64,000 nucleotides of DNA from Bradyrhizobium manausense (GTDB taxonomy: Bacteria; Pseudomonadota; Alphaproteobacteria; Rhizobiales; Xanthobacteraceae), in the NCBI RefSeq assembly GCF_018131105.1, contig NZ_JAFCJI010000001.1:2852001-2916000 (forward strand). The letters are read 5' to 3'. A model generated the notes under the pieces. The model had not been told where the DNA came from. It saw only the letters and a program-made list of their open reading frames with translations, and ran no database searches. This document shows, piece after piece, positions 47,335 to 55,220 of the stretch (the first letter of the stretch is position 1; the number at the start of each line of letters is the position of its first letter). Position numbers and translations under genes: made by a program.

Positions 47335-48501
47335 ATGGAGGAGAACGGAGCGGAGCTGCCGCTGTCGGGAGTGACGGTGGTCTCGCTCGAGCAGGCGATC
47401 GCGGCGCCTCTCGCCAGCCGGCATCTTGCCGACTGGGGCGCCCGGGTCATCAAGATCGAGCGGCCGGGCCCCGGCGATTTCTGCCGGGACTACGACCACG
47501 TGATGAACGGCATGTCGAGCCAGTTCGTCTGGACCAACCGGTCGAAGGAGAGCCTCGCCATCGACATCAAGAGCGAGGCGGGCCGCAAGGCGCTCGACGC
47601 ACTGCTGCCGCGGGCCGACGTGTTCATCCAGAACCTGGCGCCCGGCGCGGCGGAGCGGCTCGGTCTCGATGCCGCCGCCCTGCTGCGCAAATACCCCAAA
47701 ATCATCGCCTGCGACGTCTCGGGCTATGGCAGCGGCGGCCCCTACAGCGACAAGAAGGCCTACGATCTGCTGGTGCAATGCGAGGCCGGCGTCCTCGCCG
47801 TGAACGGCACCGAGGCGGAGCCCGCCAAGGTCGGGCTGTCCGTGGTCGACATCGCCACCGGCATGTACATTCTCAATGGCGTGCTGATGGCGCTCTATCG
47901 CCGCGAGCGCACCGGCAAGGGTACCGCATTCCAGGCATCGCTGTTCGATTCCATCACCGACTGGATGAGCTATCCCGCCTTCTACACGCGCAGCACCGGA
48001 CGGCTGCTGCCGCGAACCGGCGCAAGGCACGCCACGATTGCGCCTTATGGTCCGTTCCGCGTCGGTGACGGCAGCACGATCTTCTTCGGCATCCAGAACG
48101 ACCGGGAATGGCGCGCGCTGTGCGGGACCGTGCTCGGCGATGACGCCCTCGCCGACCATCCGAGCTTCCGCACCAACCCGCTGCGCATGCAGAACCGCGA
48201 CGAACTCCAGATCCTCATCGAGCAGCGCTTTGCCGCCCTGACCGGCGACGAGGTGCTGCGGCTGCTCGATACGGCGTCGATCGCCAACGCGCATCTGAAT
48301 TCGGTCGAGGCGTTCCTCGCGCACGAACAGCTCCACGCGCGTTCCCGCGTGCAGACCGTCGGCTCGCCCAGCGGGCCGCTGATGAGCTTCCTGCCCGCCC
48401 TCACCATTCCCGGCCTCACCCCGAGGATGGATCCCGTTCCCGATGTCGGGCAGCACAACGACGCCATCCTCGCCGAACTCGGCCTGACGAAGGAGAGCTA
48501 G
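47335..48501 (+). CDS. Family III (CaiB/BaiF) CoA-transferase
   Basis: 388-residue enzyme that moves CoA from a donor such as succinyl-CoA to an organic acid. The catalytic aspartate is D144 in KAYDLLVQ, with preceding YGSGGPYS and N-terminal SLEQAIAAPLASRHLADWGARVIKIERPG typical of the family. The ATG at 47335 follows GGAGGCGA. The stop is two bases before the CitE-type gene, so they form an operon with the AEC permease. The pairing with a CitE-type lyase resembles itaconate or mesaconate use in other bacteria, where the acid is activated and then cleaved; this substrate is not proven. Confidence 0.9.
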   Translation: MEENGAELPLSGVTVVSLEQAIAAPLASRHLADWGARVIKIERPGPGDFCRDYDHVMNGMSSQFVWTNRSKESLAIDIKSEAGRKALDALLPRADVFIQNLAPGAAERLGLDAAALLRKYPKIIACDVSGYGSGGPYSDKKAYDLLVQCEAGVLAVNGTEAEPAKVGLSVVDIATGMYILNGVLMALYRRERTGKGTAFQASLFDSITDWMSYPAFYTRSTGRLLPRTGARHATIAPYGPFRVGDGSTIFFGIQNDREWRALCGTVLGDDALADHPSFRTNPLRMQNRDELQILIEQRFAALTGDEVLRLLDTASIANAHLNSVEAFLAHEQLHARSRVQTVGSPSGPLMSFLPALTIPGLTPRMDPVPDVGQHNDAILAELGLTKES

Positions 48502-48503
48502 CC

Positions 48504-49427
48504 ATGGTCCGTGGCCGACCGACGCGGGCTTATCTGGCCGTTCCCGCGCATCGCTCCCGGCTGGTCGAGAAGGCGGCCGTCTCGATGGCGGACGCGGTGT
48601 TCATGGATCTCGAGGACGCCGTGCCGCCCTCCGAGAAGCTTGCCGCGCTGGAAGAAGCGGTGCGATCGCTGTCCACGCTCGATTGGGGCACGAAGATCGT
48701 TGCCGTCAGGCTCAATGCCATCGACAGCCCCTTCATCGATCGGGAAATCCGTGCGCTCGCGCCGCTTGCGAGACTCGATGCGGTGATCGTGCCGAAGGCG
48801 GAGCGCGCGAGCGATATCGCAGCGATTGCCGATCGGCTGCTTGCCGCCGGCCCCGATCGCCCGGCGCCGGTCGCGCTGGAATTGCTGATCGAGACGGCGC
48901 TGGGGCTCGTCAATGTCGACGCGCTGGCCGCATCGCATGACAGCGTCAGCGCGCTTCATCTCGGTGTCGGCGATTTCGCGGCCTCGATCGGGGCGCGCTG
49001 CTCCGATATCGGCATCTCGCCGGAGGGCTACCGTCAGACGGAAACGGCGCAGAGCGGCTACGCCTCCGCGCCGCTCGACCTGTTCGCCTATCCGATGATG
49101 CGCGTGCTGGTGGCGGCGCGCGCTTTCGGCCTGCGCGCCGTCGATGGTCCCTGCGGCGCGTTCCGCGATGCCAGATTGACCGAAAGCACCGCGCAGAAGG
49201 CCGCCGCGATGGGCTTCGACGGCAAGCAGGTCATTCATCCCGACCAGATCGAACCGACGCTGCGTGCGTTCATTCCATCCGGCGACGAGCTGGCCCAGGC
49301 GCGGCGCATCCTGGAGGCGATGGAGCAGGCCGAAGCGCAGGGACAGGGGGCGGTGACGCTGGACGGCAAGATGATCGATTATGCCAATGTGCGCATGGCG
49401 CGCCGGATCATCGAGCTGGGGTCTTAG
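48504..49427 (+). CDS. HpcH/HpaI-CitE-type CoA-ester lyase
   Basis: 307-residue TIM-barrel lyase of the citrate-lyase beta / malyl-CoA lyase family. VFMDLEDAVPPSEK holds the Mg-binding and catalytic acidic residues, AVRLNAIDSPF the CoA-phosphate arginine, and LIETALGLVNVDAL and LHLGVGDFAASIG the active-site loops. GKQVIHPDQIEPT is the C-terminal motif. Such enzymes cleave malyl-, methylmalyl- or citramalyl-CoA to acetyl-CoA or propionyl-CoA plus an oxo acid. It follows the CoA-transferase gene by two bases. No hydratase gene is in the operon. Confidence 0.88.
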   Translation: MVRGRPTRAYLAVPAHRSRLVEKAAVSMADAVFMDLEDAVPPSEKLAALEEAVRSLSTLDWGTKIVAVRLNAIDSPFIDREIRALAPLARLDAVIVPKAERASDIAAIADRLLAAGPDRPAPVALELLIETALGLVNVDALAASHDSVSALHLGVGDFAASIGARCSDIGISPEGYRQTETAQSGYASAPLDLFAYPMMRVLVAARAFGLRAVDGPCGAFRDARLTESTAQKAAAMGFDGKQVIHPDQIEPTLRAFIPSGDELAQARRILEAMEQAEAQGQGAVTLDGKMIDYANVRMARRIIELGS

Positions 49428-49432
49428 CGCGC

Positions 49433-50377
49433 ATGACGACCATCCTGATCGTCGCGCCGGTGTTTGCGTTGATCGCGGCCGGCTATGCCTCGGTGCTGTT
49501 TCGCTTCGTCTCCGAGGCCGCGCACAAGGGCATCTCCGAATTCGCCTTCAGCATCGCGATCCCCGCACTGCTGTTTCGCACCATCGTCGTGTCGGAATTC
49601 CCCGACGTCAGCCCCTACCGGATGTGGGGCGCCTATTACGGCGCGCTGGCGCTGACCTGGATCGCGGCGCTGGCGATCTCGAAATTGCTGCGCGAACGGC
49701 GCGAGGACCGCGAGGACGGAGTCGTGTTCGCGATCGGCTCAGTCTACGGCAACATCGTGATGCTCGGCATTCCCCTGGTGCTCTCGGCGCTGGGCAACGA
49801 GGCCGCGGGACCGATGTCGCTGATCCTGTCGGTGAACACGCCGCTGCTGTGGCTCTGCGGCATCCTGCAGATGGAGCTCGTCAGCCGCAAGCGAACGGGC
49901 TCGGTGCTGTCGGTCATCCGCCCGGTGCTCGCGGATCTCGTGCGCAATCCGCTGATGCTGGGAATCGGCTTCGGCGTCATCTGGCGCTTCACCGGTCTCG
50001 GCCTCAACCCCGTCGTCGACAAGACCGTCGAGCTGCTCGCGCAGGCGGGATCACCGGCCGCGCTGATCGCGCTCGGCATCAATTTGTTTCGTTTCGAGGT
50101 GAAGGGCGAGATGCCGAGCGTCGTCGTGATGAGCGCGCTCAAGCTGCTGGCCATGCCGGCCATCGCGTATCTGCTCGCAAGACTGCTGGGCCTGCCGCCG
50201 GTCGCCGCCGGCGTCATCGTGCTCTTCGCGGCGATGCCGACCGGCGCCAATGCCTACATCTTCGCTGCGCAGTATCAGCGGCTGGTGAACCCGGTGTCGG
50301 GCGCAGTGGCGCTGGGGACGCTGCTCGCAGCGGTGACGTTGCCGGTGGTGGTGATGGTGGTGGCGGGGGCGAGGTAG
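49433..50377 (+). CDS. AEC-family (auxin efflux carrier-like) permease
   Basis: 314-residue membrane transporter with about ten helices. N-terminal VAPVFALIAAGYAS and IPALLFRTI, central NIVMLGIPLVL and GITxALxxLG-like ALIALGINLFRF mark the AEC family; AMPTGANAYIFAAQYQR is the C-terminal signature. Bacterial AEC proteins (for example MdcF) carry malonate, malate or other organic acids. It starts five bases after the lyase gene, the third gene of the operon, and is the natural uptake system for the acid handled by the first two. Confidence 0.88.
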   Translation: MTTILIVAPVFALIAAGYASVLFRFVSEAAHKGISEFAFSIAIPALLFRTIVVSEFPDVSPYRMWGAYYGALALTWIAALAISKLLRERREDREDGVVFAIGSVYGNIVMLGIPLVLSALGNEAAGPMSLILSVNTPLLWLCGILQMELVSRKRTGSVLSVIRPVLADLVRNPLMLGIGFGVIWRFTGLGLNPVVDKTVELLAQAGSPAALIALGINLFRFEVKGEMPSVVVMSALKLLAMPAIAYLLARLLGLPPVAAGVIVLFAAMPTGANAYIFAAQYQRLVNPVSGAVALGTLLAAVTLPVVVMVVAGAR

Positions 50378-50401
50378 GGCGGCTGACGATTGCCGAAGCC
50401 G

Positions 50402-51076
50402 CTATTCGACACGCCGGCCGACGCGCCAGCCCATCTCCCAGAAATCTGCCTCGAGCCGGGTGGCTTCCCTGAAGATCGCAATCAGCTCGGCCTCGCGAGC
50501 CGGCGTGGCGTAGAGATCGGCGAGATGGTCCAGGTGCGCCTGCGCTTTGGCAGCGACCTCCTGATACGGCGCGCCGGCGTACTCGGCGATCCAGACGCGA
50601 TAGGCATTCGTCGCAGCGTCGGCACCGGGCCGCGAGGCAAGCCGCGTTGCGATCTCCGCGTAGCCGATCACGCAAGGCGCAAGCGCCACCTTGAGCGCCA
50701 GCAGATCGCCGCGCATCCCTGTGTCGAGCACGTAGCGTGTATAGGCCAGCATCTCGGCCGCCGGAGGGGCTTGCTCAAGATCGGCCGGGGATAGACCCCA
50801 ACCGGCGCAGAGTTTTACATGCAGGTCCATCTCGACATAGAGGATGGCCGACAGGCCGGCCGCCGCCTCACGCATGTCGGCAAGCCTGGGCGACTTGTAG
50901 ACCGCGAGCGCGTAGGCGCGCGCAAACTCGATGAGGAACAGGTAATCCTGAACCAGGTAGTGACGAAACGCCGCTTCGGGGAGCGAGCCGTCTGCCAATC
51001 CGTTCGTGAAGGGATGTTCGGTGTAGGCCCGCCACTCAGCGGATGCTGCTGTCTTGAGACGCGCGAAGAAACTCAC
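50402..51076 (-). CDS. tenA: TenA-family thiaminase II-like protein
   Basis: 224-residue all-helical protein that hydrolyses aminopyrimidine breakdown products of thiamine for salvage. Known catalytic residues are at the expected places: D44 in VQDYLF, C135 in ALAPCVIGYAEI, and the C-terminal glutamate E209 in RLEADFW. The GTG at 51076 opens the family motif SFFARLK. No thi-box (TPP riboswitch) was recognised in the 209 bp upstream and no other thiamine gene is adjacent. Its 3' end converges on the AEC permease gene. Confidence 0.88.
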   Translation of the reverse strand: MSFFARLKTAASAEWRAYTEHPFTNGLADGSLPEAAFRHYLVQDYLFLIEFARAYALAVYKSPRLADMREAAAGLSAILYVEMDLHVKLCAGWGLSPADLEQAPPAAEMLAYTRYVLDTGMRGDLLALKVALAPCVIGYAEIATRLASRPGADAATNAYRVWIAEYAGAPYQEVAAKAQAHLDHLADLYATPAREAELIAIFREATRLEADFWEMGWRVGRRVE

Positions 51077-51285
51077 GATCTGTTCCGCCTGGCTTGCTGG
51101 TCCATGAACGCCTTTGGTTCGGTACCGATAGCGTATTGCGAACCGGGGAGCTACGGTGACGGGGCATAAATTGCGGACAGAGTCCTCACCGTGTCGAGAG
51201 TCTGGTGCACTGCGACCGCAATTCGCTTCATCGAACTGGAGGCACAGGCGGGATCGCCGGCTTCCGACCGGCAGCGTGCATCGGC

Positions 51286-52317
51286 TCATTCAATCACTTC
51301 GTTCGCGCGAACCATGATGGATTGAGGAACGTTGATGCCGAGCACCTTCGCCGTCTTCAGGTTGATCGCCAGCTCGAACTTGGTCGGCTCCCTCAAAGGC
51401 AAATCTGCAGGCTTAGCACCGCGCAATAGCTTGTCGATATACTCCGCTGTATCTCCGACGATACTACCTACATCCAGGCCGTAAGTAAGAAGAACACCTG
51501 CTCTCGCAAAGTCCGTATTGTCTGAAATTGTCGGTACGCGGTATTGCCTCGCGACGTCCGCAATCCGCTCCCGGTTCTTGAAGGTATAAGGCGTTGAAAA
51601 GATATAGGCCGCATCGAAGCCATCAGTGGCAAGCCGCGCAAATATCCTGTCAAGGTCCTGCACATCCGCAGGATCGGGATAAAATACTTGCGACGCAAAG
51701 CCGATCTTTTGTCCGGCGGTGGCTATGTCGCTTTCGATCAGCACCGGGTCATTCGAGCCGATCCCTTTGTACAAGATGATTGCCACGCGCGAAAACCGGG
51801 GCAGAATATCCTTCAAAAGCTCCATGCGCTTGGCCGTGAGATCAAAGATCATCGGCTCCACGCCCGTGATGTTGGCATTAGGGTGCGCAAGATCATTGAC
51901 GATATGGTTGCGCAACGCATTTGCACCAGCGGTGACGATGGGGATCGTCGCTGTCGCTTCCTTGAGTGCGCGGACAGTCGGGGTACTTGCTCCTAACAGC
52001 ACATCGGGCCGTCGCGCGACGAGCTCACCTGCCAGCGCGGACGCCCGTTCAAGGTGCCCTCCAGCGCTGACGCAATCCACCACGAGATTTTGCCCCTCCA
52101 CCCAGCCGCGATCAGCCAGTCCATGAAGCATCGCTCCCCAGTAAGCTGGTGCATCCTTGGTAGGGCAGATCACTCCCGCCAAAATACCGAGGCGTTTGGG
52201 GAGCGCGGAATTTTCCCCTGATGCGGCGCCCGCGAATAGAGCCAGAACGAGGGCAGCGAACGACACCACCCGTCTCACGGCGGTGAAGACATCGTTCTTC
52301 GATTTTGGAATGTTCAT
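51286..52317 (-). CDS. Orphan ABC-type substrate-binding protein, DUF534/TrpX family
   Basis: 343-residue exported binding protein. Signal peptide to about residue 34 (VVSFAALVLALFAGAASGE). Body motifs: RLGILAGVI, ATIPIVTAGANAL, and the C-terminal PLREPTKFELAINLKTAKVLGINVPQSIMVRANEVIE-like region in two parts, the same closing pattern as the protein at 9483. No permease or ATPase gene accompanies it. The DNA is visibly less GC-rich than the surroundings, which with the orphan state suggests recent acquisition (inference). Confidence 0.85.
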   Translation of the reverse strand: MNIPKSKNDVFTAVRRVVSFAALVLALFAGAASGENSALPKRLGILAGVICPTKDAPAYWGAMLHGLADRGWVEGQNLVVDCVSAGGHLERASALAGELVARRPDVLLGASTPTVRALKEATATIPIVTAGANALRNHIVNDLAHPNANITGVEPMIFDLTAKRMELLKDILPRFSRVAIILYKGIGSNDPVLIESDIATAGQKIGFASQVFYPDPADVQDLDRIFARLATDGFDAAYIFSTPYTFKNRERIADVARQYRVPTISDNTDFARAGVLLTYGLDVGSIVGDTAEYIDKLLRGAKPADLPLREPTKFELAINLKTAKVLGINVPQSIMVRANEVIE

Positions 52318-52494
52318 GCCCCATCCCTCTCGGCTGAGACAGTATCTCTTTTCGATGCTGTATTCGACTTGGCCTTTGGTCTTCTCGCAGTTGCGTTGAC
52401 AGCCGCTCAGACGCTCTTTTCAGAGTCGTTGCTTTGTGGTTTAACGCTGGCGCTATTACAACCATGTCAAAAGAATGCATTTCAAGGGACACCG

Positions 52495-52710
52495 ATGAGA
52501 ACTTTCCTTTCGGCCGCCACTCTTGCTGTTACAGTTGTTCTTGCTACTCCGATTTATGCCCAAAACTGTCACCACGATCCGGTCTGCCAAGCCAAGCGCG
52601 ACGGCGTGAGCGTCGCTGAATCCAAGCGGCGCGATCGTTGTATGGGAGGCCTGCCCGCGGACCAGCATCCCGACAGAGCAGCAAAGTGCGGTATCCAGAT
52701 TCGAAGGTAG
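52495..52710 (+). CDS. Small exported hypothetical protein, 71 aa
   Basis: Signal peptide (RTFLSAATLAVTVVLATPIYAQ) and a mature part of about 50 residues with four cysteines (NCHHDPVCQAKRDG, RDRCMGG, AAKCGIQ). CAAGGGACACCG precedes the ATG at 52495. Probably periplasmic with two disulfides. Family not recognised. It forms a pair with the next small exported protein nine bases downstream. Confidence 0.65.
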   Translation: MRTFLSAATLAVTVVLATPIYAQNCHHDPVCQAKRDGVSVAESKRRDRCMGGLPADQHPDRAAKCGIQIRR

Positions 52711-52718
52711 GCAGATCA

Positions 52719-52937
52719 GTGGAACGTCTCGTGAAGATCAACCTAGCCGGAGCATGGGTTCTGTTACTTTTCGTGACATTCAACTCTGCATTCGCCGCGC
52801 AACGTAGCTCGGGCAAACCGAGCGCCTGCACGCTTTCGCAGTGCCTCCTGGTACAGACCAAGTATCGCGGCTACTCGATCGAACAGGCGCGCAAATGGTG
52901 TCCCGCCAATCTGAATACGAATGGTTGCGTCAAATAG
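52719..52937 (+). CDS. Small exported hypothetical protein, 72 aa
   Basis: Starts at GTG 52719 (or GTG 52731). Signal peptide INLAGAWVLLLFVTFNSAFA, mature part with cysteines in ACTLSQCLLVQ and KWCPANLNTNGC, separated by TKYRGYSIEQARKW. Likely periplasmic, disulfide-bonded, unknown function. Together with the preceding gene it makes a two-gene unit in less GC-rich DNA. Confidence 0.6.
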   Translation: MERLVKINLAGAWVLLLFVTFNSAFAAQRSSGKPSACTLSQCLLVQTKYRGYSIEQARKWCPANLNTNGCVK

Positions 52938-53114
52938 AAAACGCCCCCCTGCACAATCAGTGGCTCGTGCTATTAGTGCGAGCTGCTCGCGCCAGCGACG
53001 GCCAACAGCCAATTGGAGTTACAGGGACAGCGCACTAGATTAGCCTTAACCAGCGTTGGCGCGCGCCCCAGCAAAATCGGAAGCTTCGTACACCTTGGCC
53101 GCAATCCTCACAGA

Positions 53115-53585
53115 TCACTTCGGCCGCTCCACACGAGAGCCGACGAATTGCATGATCTCTGCTGCTGAATAGACGCCCTGGGGCGCGGGGCCGGGCGGCA
53201 ATTTCAGGACCTTTATGTAGACATCCTGGCCCGGCTTGATCACGGTATCGACGCTGCCCGGTGTGGTGGTCGTGAGAGCTTGATTGCCGACGAACGTCGT
53301 CGAGCTCGTGCCGGGCGTCACAATGGTGGACGACCGGCTCGCATCGGCTGCGCTGATGATCTGAAAGTGCGACCCGCCTGCGGCCTGCGTCGTTTCCGCG
53401 GCCTTGAGCAGCACATAGTCCTGCACCGTGGAAGAATTTGTATAGGAATTGCCCCGCGCTTGAATGCGCCAGGTGTCGGCCGTCACCTGTTGCGCAGCAA
53501 CTCCCCCAGTAAATCCCATCTCCTGATATTTTGTGCCACAGCCCACTACTGCGAGGCACACCCCGACGATCGCAATCCAACGCAT
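53115..53585 (-). CDS. CC0125/CC1285-type lipoprotein
   Basis: 156-residue lipoprotein with lipobox AVVGC (cysteine 16) after a short signal peptide. The mature sequence GTKYQEMGFTGGVAAQQVTADTWRIQARGN matches, from memory, the CC0125/CC1285 family of alphaproteobacterial lipoproteins, with DYVLLKAAETTQAAGGSHFQII and a Thr/Ser-rich middle. Attached to a membrane on the periplasmic side. Function unknown. The 308 bp between it and the tRNA-His gene hold nothing recognisable. Confidence 0.75.
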   Translation of the reverse strand: MRWIAIVGVCLAVVGCGTKYQEMGFTGGVAAQQVTADTWRIQARGNSYTNSSTVQDYVLLKAAETTQAAGGSHFQIISAADASRSSTIVTPGTSSTTFVGNQALTTTTPGSVDTVIKPGQDVYIKVLKLPPGPAPQGVYSAAEIMQFVGSRVERPK

Positions 53586-53893
53586 CCGAATCTTCCCCCA
53601 ATCAAATGACCCAAGCGCAACCAGGGGAAGGGATCAATCCGACGTTCGCCGAATTCGGCGGGACAATACGATCACGCGCCCGATGTCGCACGCATGGCGC
53701 GCTGCGCGAAGCGCGGATCAACACGCGGCGTCAAGCTCGACGAATATGTCGATAGCCAAGCAACCTAGCCGTTGCATTCGAGCACCATCTGGAGATCGGG
53801 AGCGCGCTGCTCATCGTCAAGCCAACATGAGCAGCGATGCCCAGATGCAGAGAATCACGCTCATTGCGATATCGTTCGGACTATCGGAAGCGC

Positions 53894-53970
53894 TGGTACA
53901 GTTGGGTGGGCTCGAACCACCGACCTCCTGTTCCACAGACAGGCGCTCTAACCAACTGAGCTACAACTGC
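53894..53970 (-). tRNA. tRNA-His(GTG) lacking an encoded G-1
   Basis: 77-base tRNA on the minus strand with encoded CCA. Anticodon stem CCTGT/ACAGG and loop CTGTGGA give anticodon GTG. Acceptor GCAGTTG pairs with CAACTGT, with a G1-U72 pair, and the discriminator is A73. The base before G1 is T, so G-1 is not encoded. T-arm GGTGG-TTCGAGC-CCACC is regular. G1-U72 and A73 without G-1 are the marks of the alphaproteobacterial tRNA-His variant. Confidence 0.93.
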
Positions 53971-54148
53971 ATCCTTGCGAGCCGCCTTGGGGGCGCCTTG
54001 AGAGGGCCTGATACCGAGGGGGCTGGACGGGGCGGAAACTAGGTGCAACGGGCGTTTTTGGCAAGGCCGCAAAACCCGTTATTTGCCTCTCTTCAGCGCG
54101 ATAAATCTGCGGATTTGGTTGGGGTGTTCGGGATTTACCTTGTGGACC

Positions 54149-54226
54149 TGATCCCCTCACCCGGATCGGTCCGACGATGCTTCGCATCGCCGGGGCGATC
54201 CGGACCTCTCCCTGTGGGAGAGGTGA
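54149..54226. repeat. Imperfect inverted repeat of CTCACCCGGATC type
   Basis: CCTCACCCGGATCGG at the left pairs imperfectly with CGATCCGGACCTCTCCC to the right around GCTTCGCATCGC; the right end is joined by the CTCTCCC-TGT-GGGAGAG hairpin. Located between tRNA-His and the phasin gene. Confidence 0.55.
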
Positions 54227-54256
54227 AAAAAACCCGGGCCGCGAGGGCCCGGGTTT
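54224..54256 (-). terminator. Intrinsic terminator of the phasin gene
   Basis: AAACCCGGGCC/GGCCCGGGTTT with loop GCGAG; on the minus strand it is followed by seven T. Lies 29 bp past the phasin stop. Confidence 0.88.
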
Positions 54257-54284
54257 CCTGATTTCGTCGATCCGCCGTTTTGAA

Positions 54285-54719
54285 TCAGGCCGCGGGCTTG
54301 GCGAACTTGGCGGCGGAGGCCTTGATCGGCTCGGCGGTCTCGGCGGCGACGCGCTGCGTCAGCTCGACGAGCTCCTTGGCCTGGGCCTGGAAGGTCTCGA
54401 GCTGGGTGCGGGCGTGGCCGGTCCAGAGCTGGAAGGCGTCGGTCGGCGACTTGGTGCCGAGCAGCTCCTGGGCGAAGTCCAGGTGAGCCGTGGTGTTGGC
54501 CTTGGCGAATTCCATCAGCTTGGCGGTGTACTCGCTCGCGCCCTTGGAGGCGGAGGCGAACACGGCCTCGACGGTGCCGTTGTGGCTTTCGGCGGCGTCC
54601 TTGAACTTGGCGTAGTTCTCGCGGGCCTGCGAAACGCCCTTCTCGGCGAACGCACGCATCTGCTCGGGAACCTCGAACGGGATGATCGAGGCAGAAAACG
54701 GATCAGTCGCACCTGTCAT
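54285..54719 (-). CDS. Phasin (polyhydroxyalkanoate granule-associated protein)
   Basis: 144-residue amphipathic, mostly helical protein of the phasin family that coats polyhydroxybutyrate granules. IIPFEVPEQMRAFAEKGVSQARENYAKFK and FAKANTTAHLDFAQELLGTKSPTDAFQLWTGHARTQLETFQAQAKEL are diagnostic; the C-terminus is Ala/Lys-rich. GAGAGGGACC before the ATG at 54719 sets the start. An inverted repeat 170 bp upstream (GCAACGCA-N14-TGCGTTGC) could be a regulator site. Strong terminator downstream. The gene is monocistronic. Confidence 0.92.
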   Translation of the reverse strand: MTGATDPFSASIIPFEVPEQMRAFAEKGVSQARENYAKFKDAAESHNGTVEAVFASASKGASEYTAKLMEFAKANTTAHLDFAQELLGTKSPTDAFQLWTGHARTQLETFQAQAKELVELTQRVAAETAEPIKASAAKFAKPAA

Positions 54720-54888
54720 GGTTGGTCCCTCTCGATAATGAAAAAATGGAGTGAGCCTTCTGGCGCGCCCGCCGGCCAACCGGGGCCGTTTCTTGTTACG
54801 AATGGCGGGTACGAAAGACTGGAAACGCAAAGCACGAGATGGCTCGTCCAGCGTCCAGTAGTATCGCTGCCTAACATGTCAACATTGT

Positions 54889-54918
54889 GCAACGCAAACG
54901 TGATTTGGGGTGCGTTGC
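54889..54918. promoter_or_regulatory. Inverted repeat upstream of the phasin gene
   Basis: Perfect arms GCAACGCA (54889) and TGCGTTGC (54918 end) around 14 bases. TGC/GCA motifs are typical of PhaR-type phasin regulators, so this is a candidate operator. Confidence 0.5.
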
Positions 54919-54989
54919 GATAATTTAATCCTGAGGGTGAGGCTCCCCGGTGGGGGGAACCGGGGGTTGAGGTGCGTGCGTCATTTCCT

Positions 54990-55000
54990 GGGGGGGGGGG
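54990..55000 (+). repeat. 11-base G homopolymer
   Basis: Eleven consecutive G, with GGGGGG and GGGGG runs within 40 bases upstream. Possible slippage site or G-quadruplex. Confidence 0.85.
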
Positions 55001-55220
55001 CGATGGAGAGCTGCGAAATGCACCGCTCTATCCGGCTGACTTCCCCCGTCTCCGGCCCCGAGCGAATCCTGCGGATGCCGCGACCGCGCTGCTTGCGGGG
55101 GCGGCTGGATTAAGGTTATCGCGGCTTTAGGACGTCCCCCGTAGACCGGGACGTGGACCTGCCCGCGGCCACGGGCGATACTAACCCTTTCTTAAGGCTG
55201 TCATTCCGGCAGCCCCTGAA

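Larger units (their letters stand above)
54720..55220. other. 501-bp intergenic region with an inverted repeat and an 11-G tract
   Basis: Contains the phasin promoter (minus strand, TTGACA at 54873-54878), the inverted repeat at 54889-54918, and G-rich DNA from about 54949 to 55000. A 36-codon frame (ATG 55003) after the G tract has no family features and is not called a gene. Confidence 0.6.

Noticed and set aside
51077..51285. TPP riboswitch upstream of tenA
   Set aside because: No CUGAGA and ACCUGA thi-box elements seen in the leader.
55003..55113. 36-codon frame following the 11-G tract
   Set aside because: Arg/Pro-rich product typical of random high-GC frames; the G tract is not a normal ribosome-binding site.
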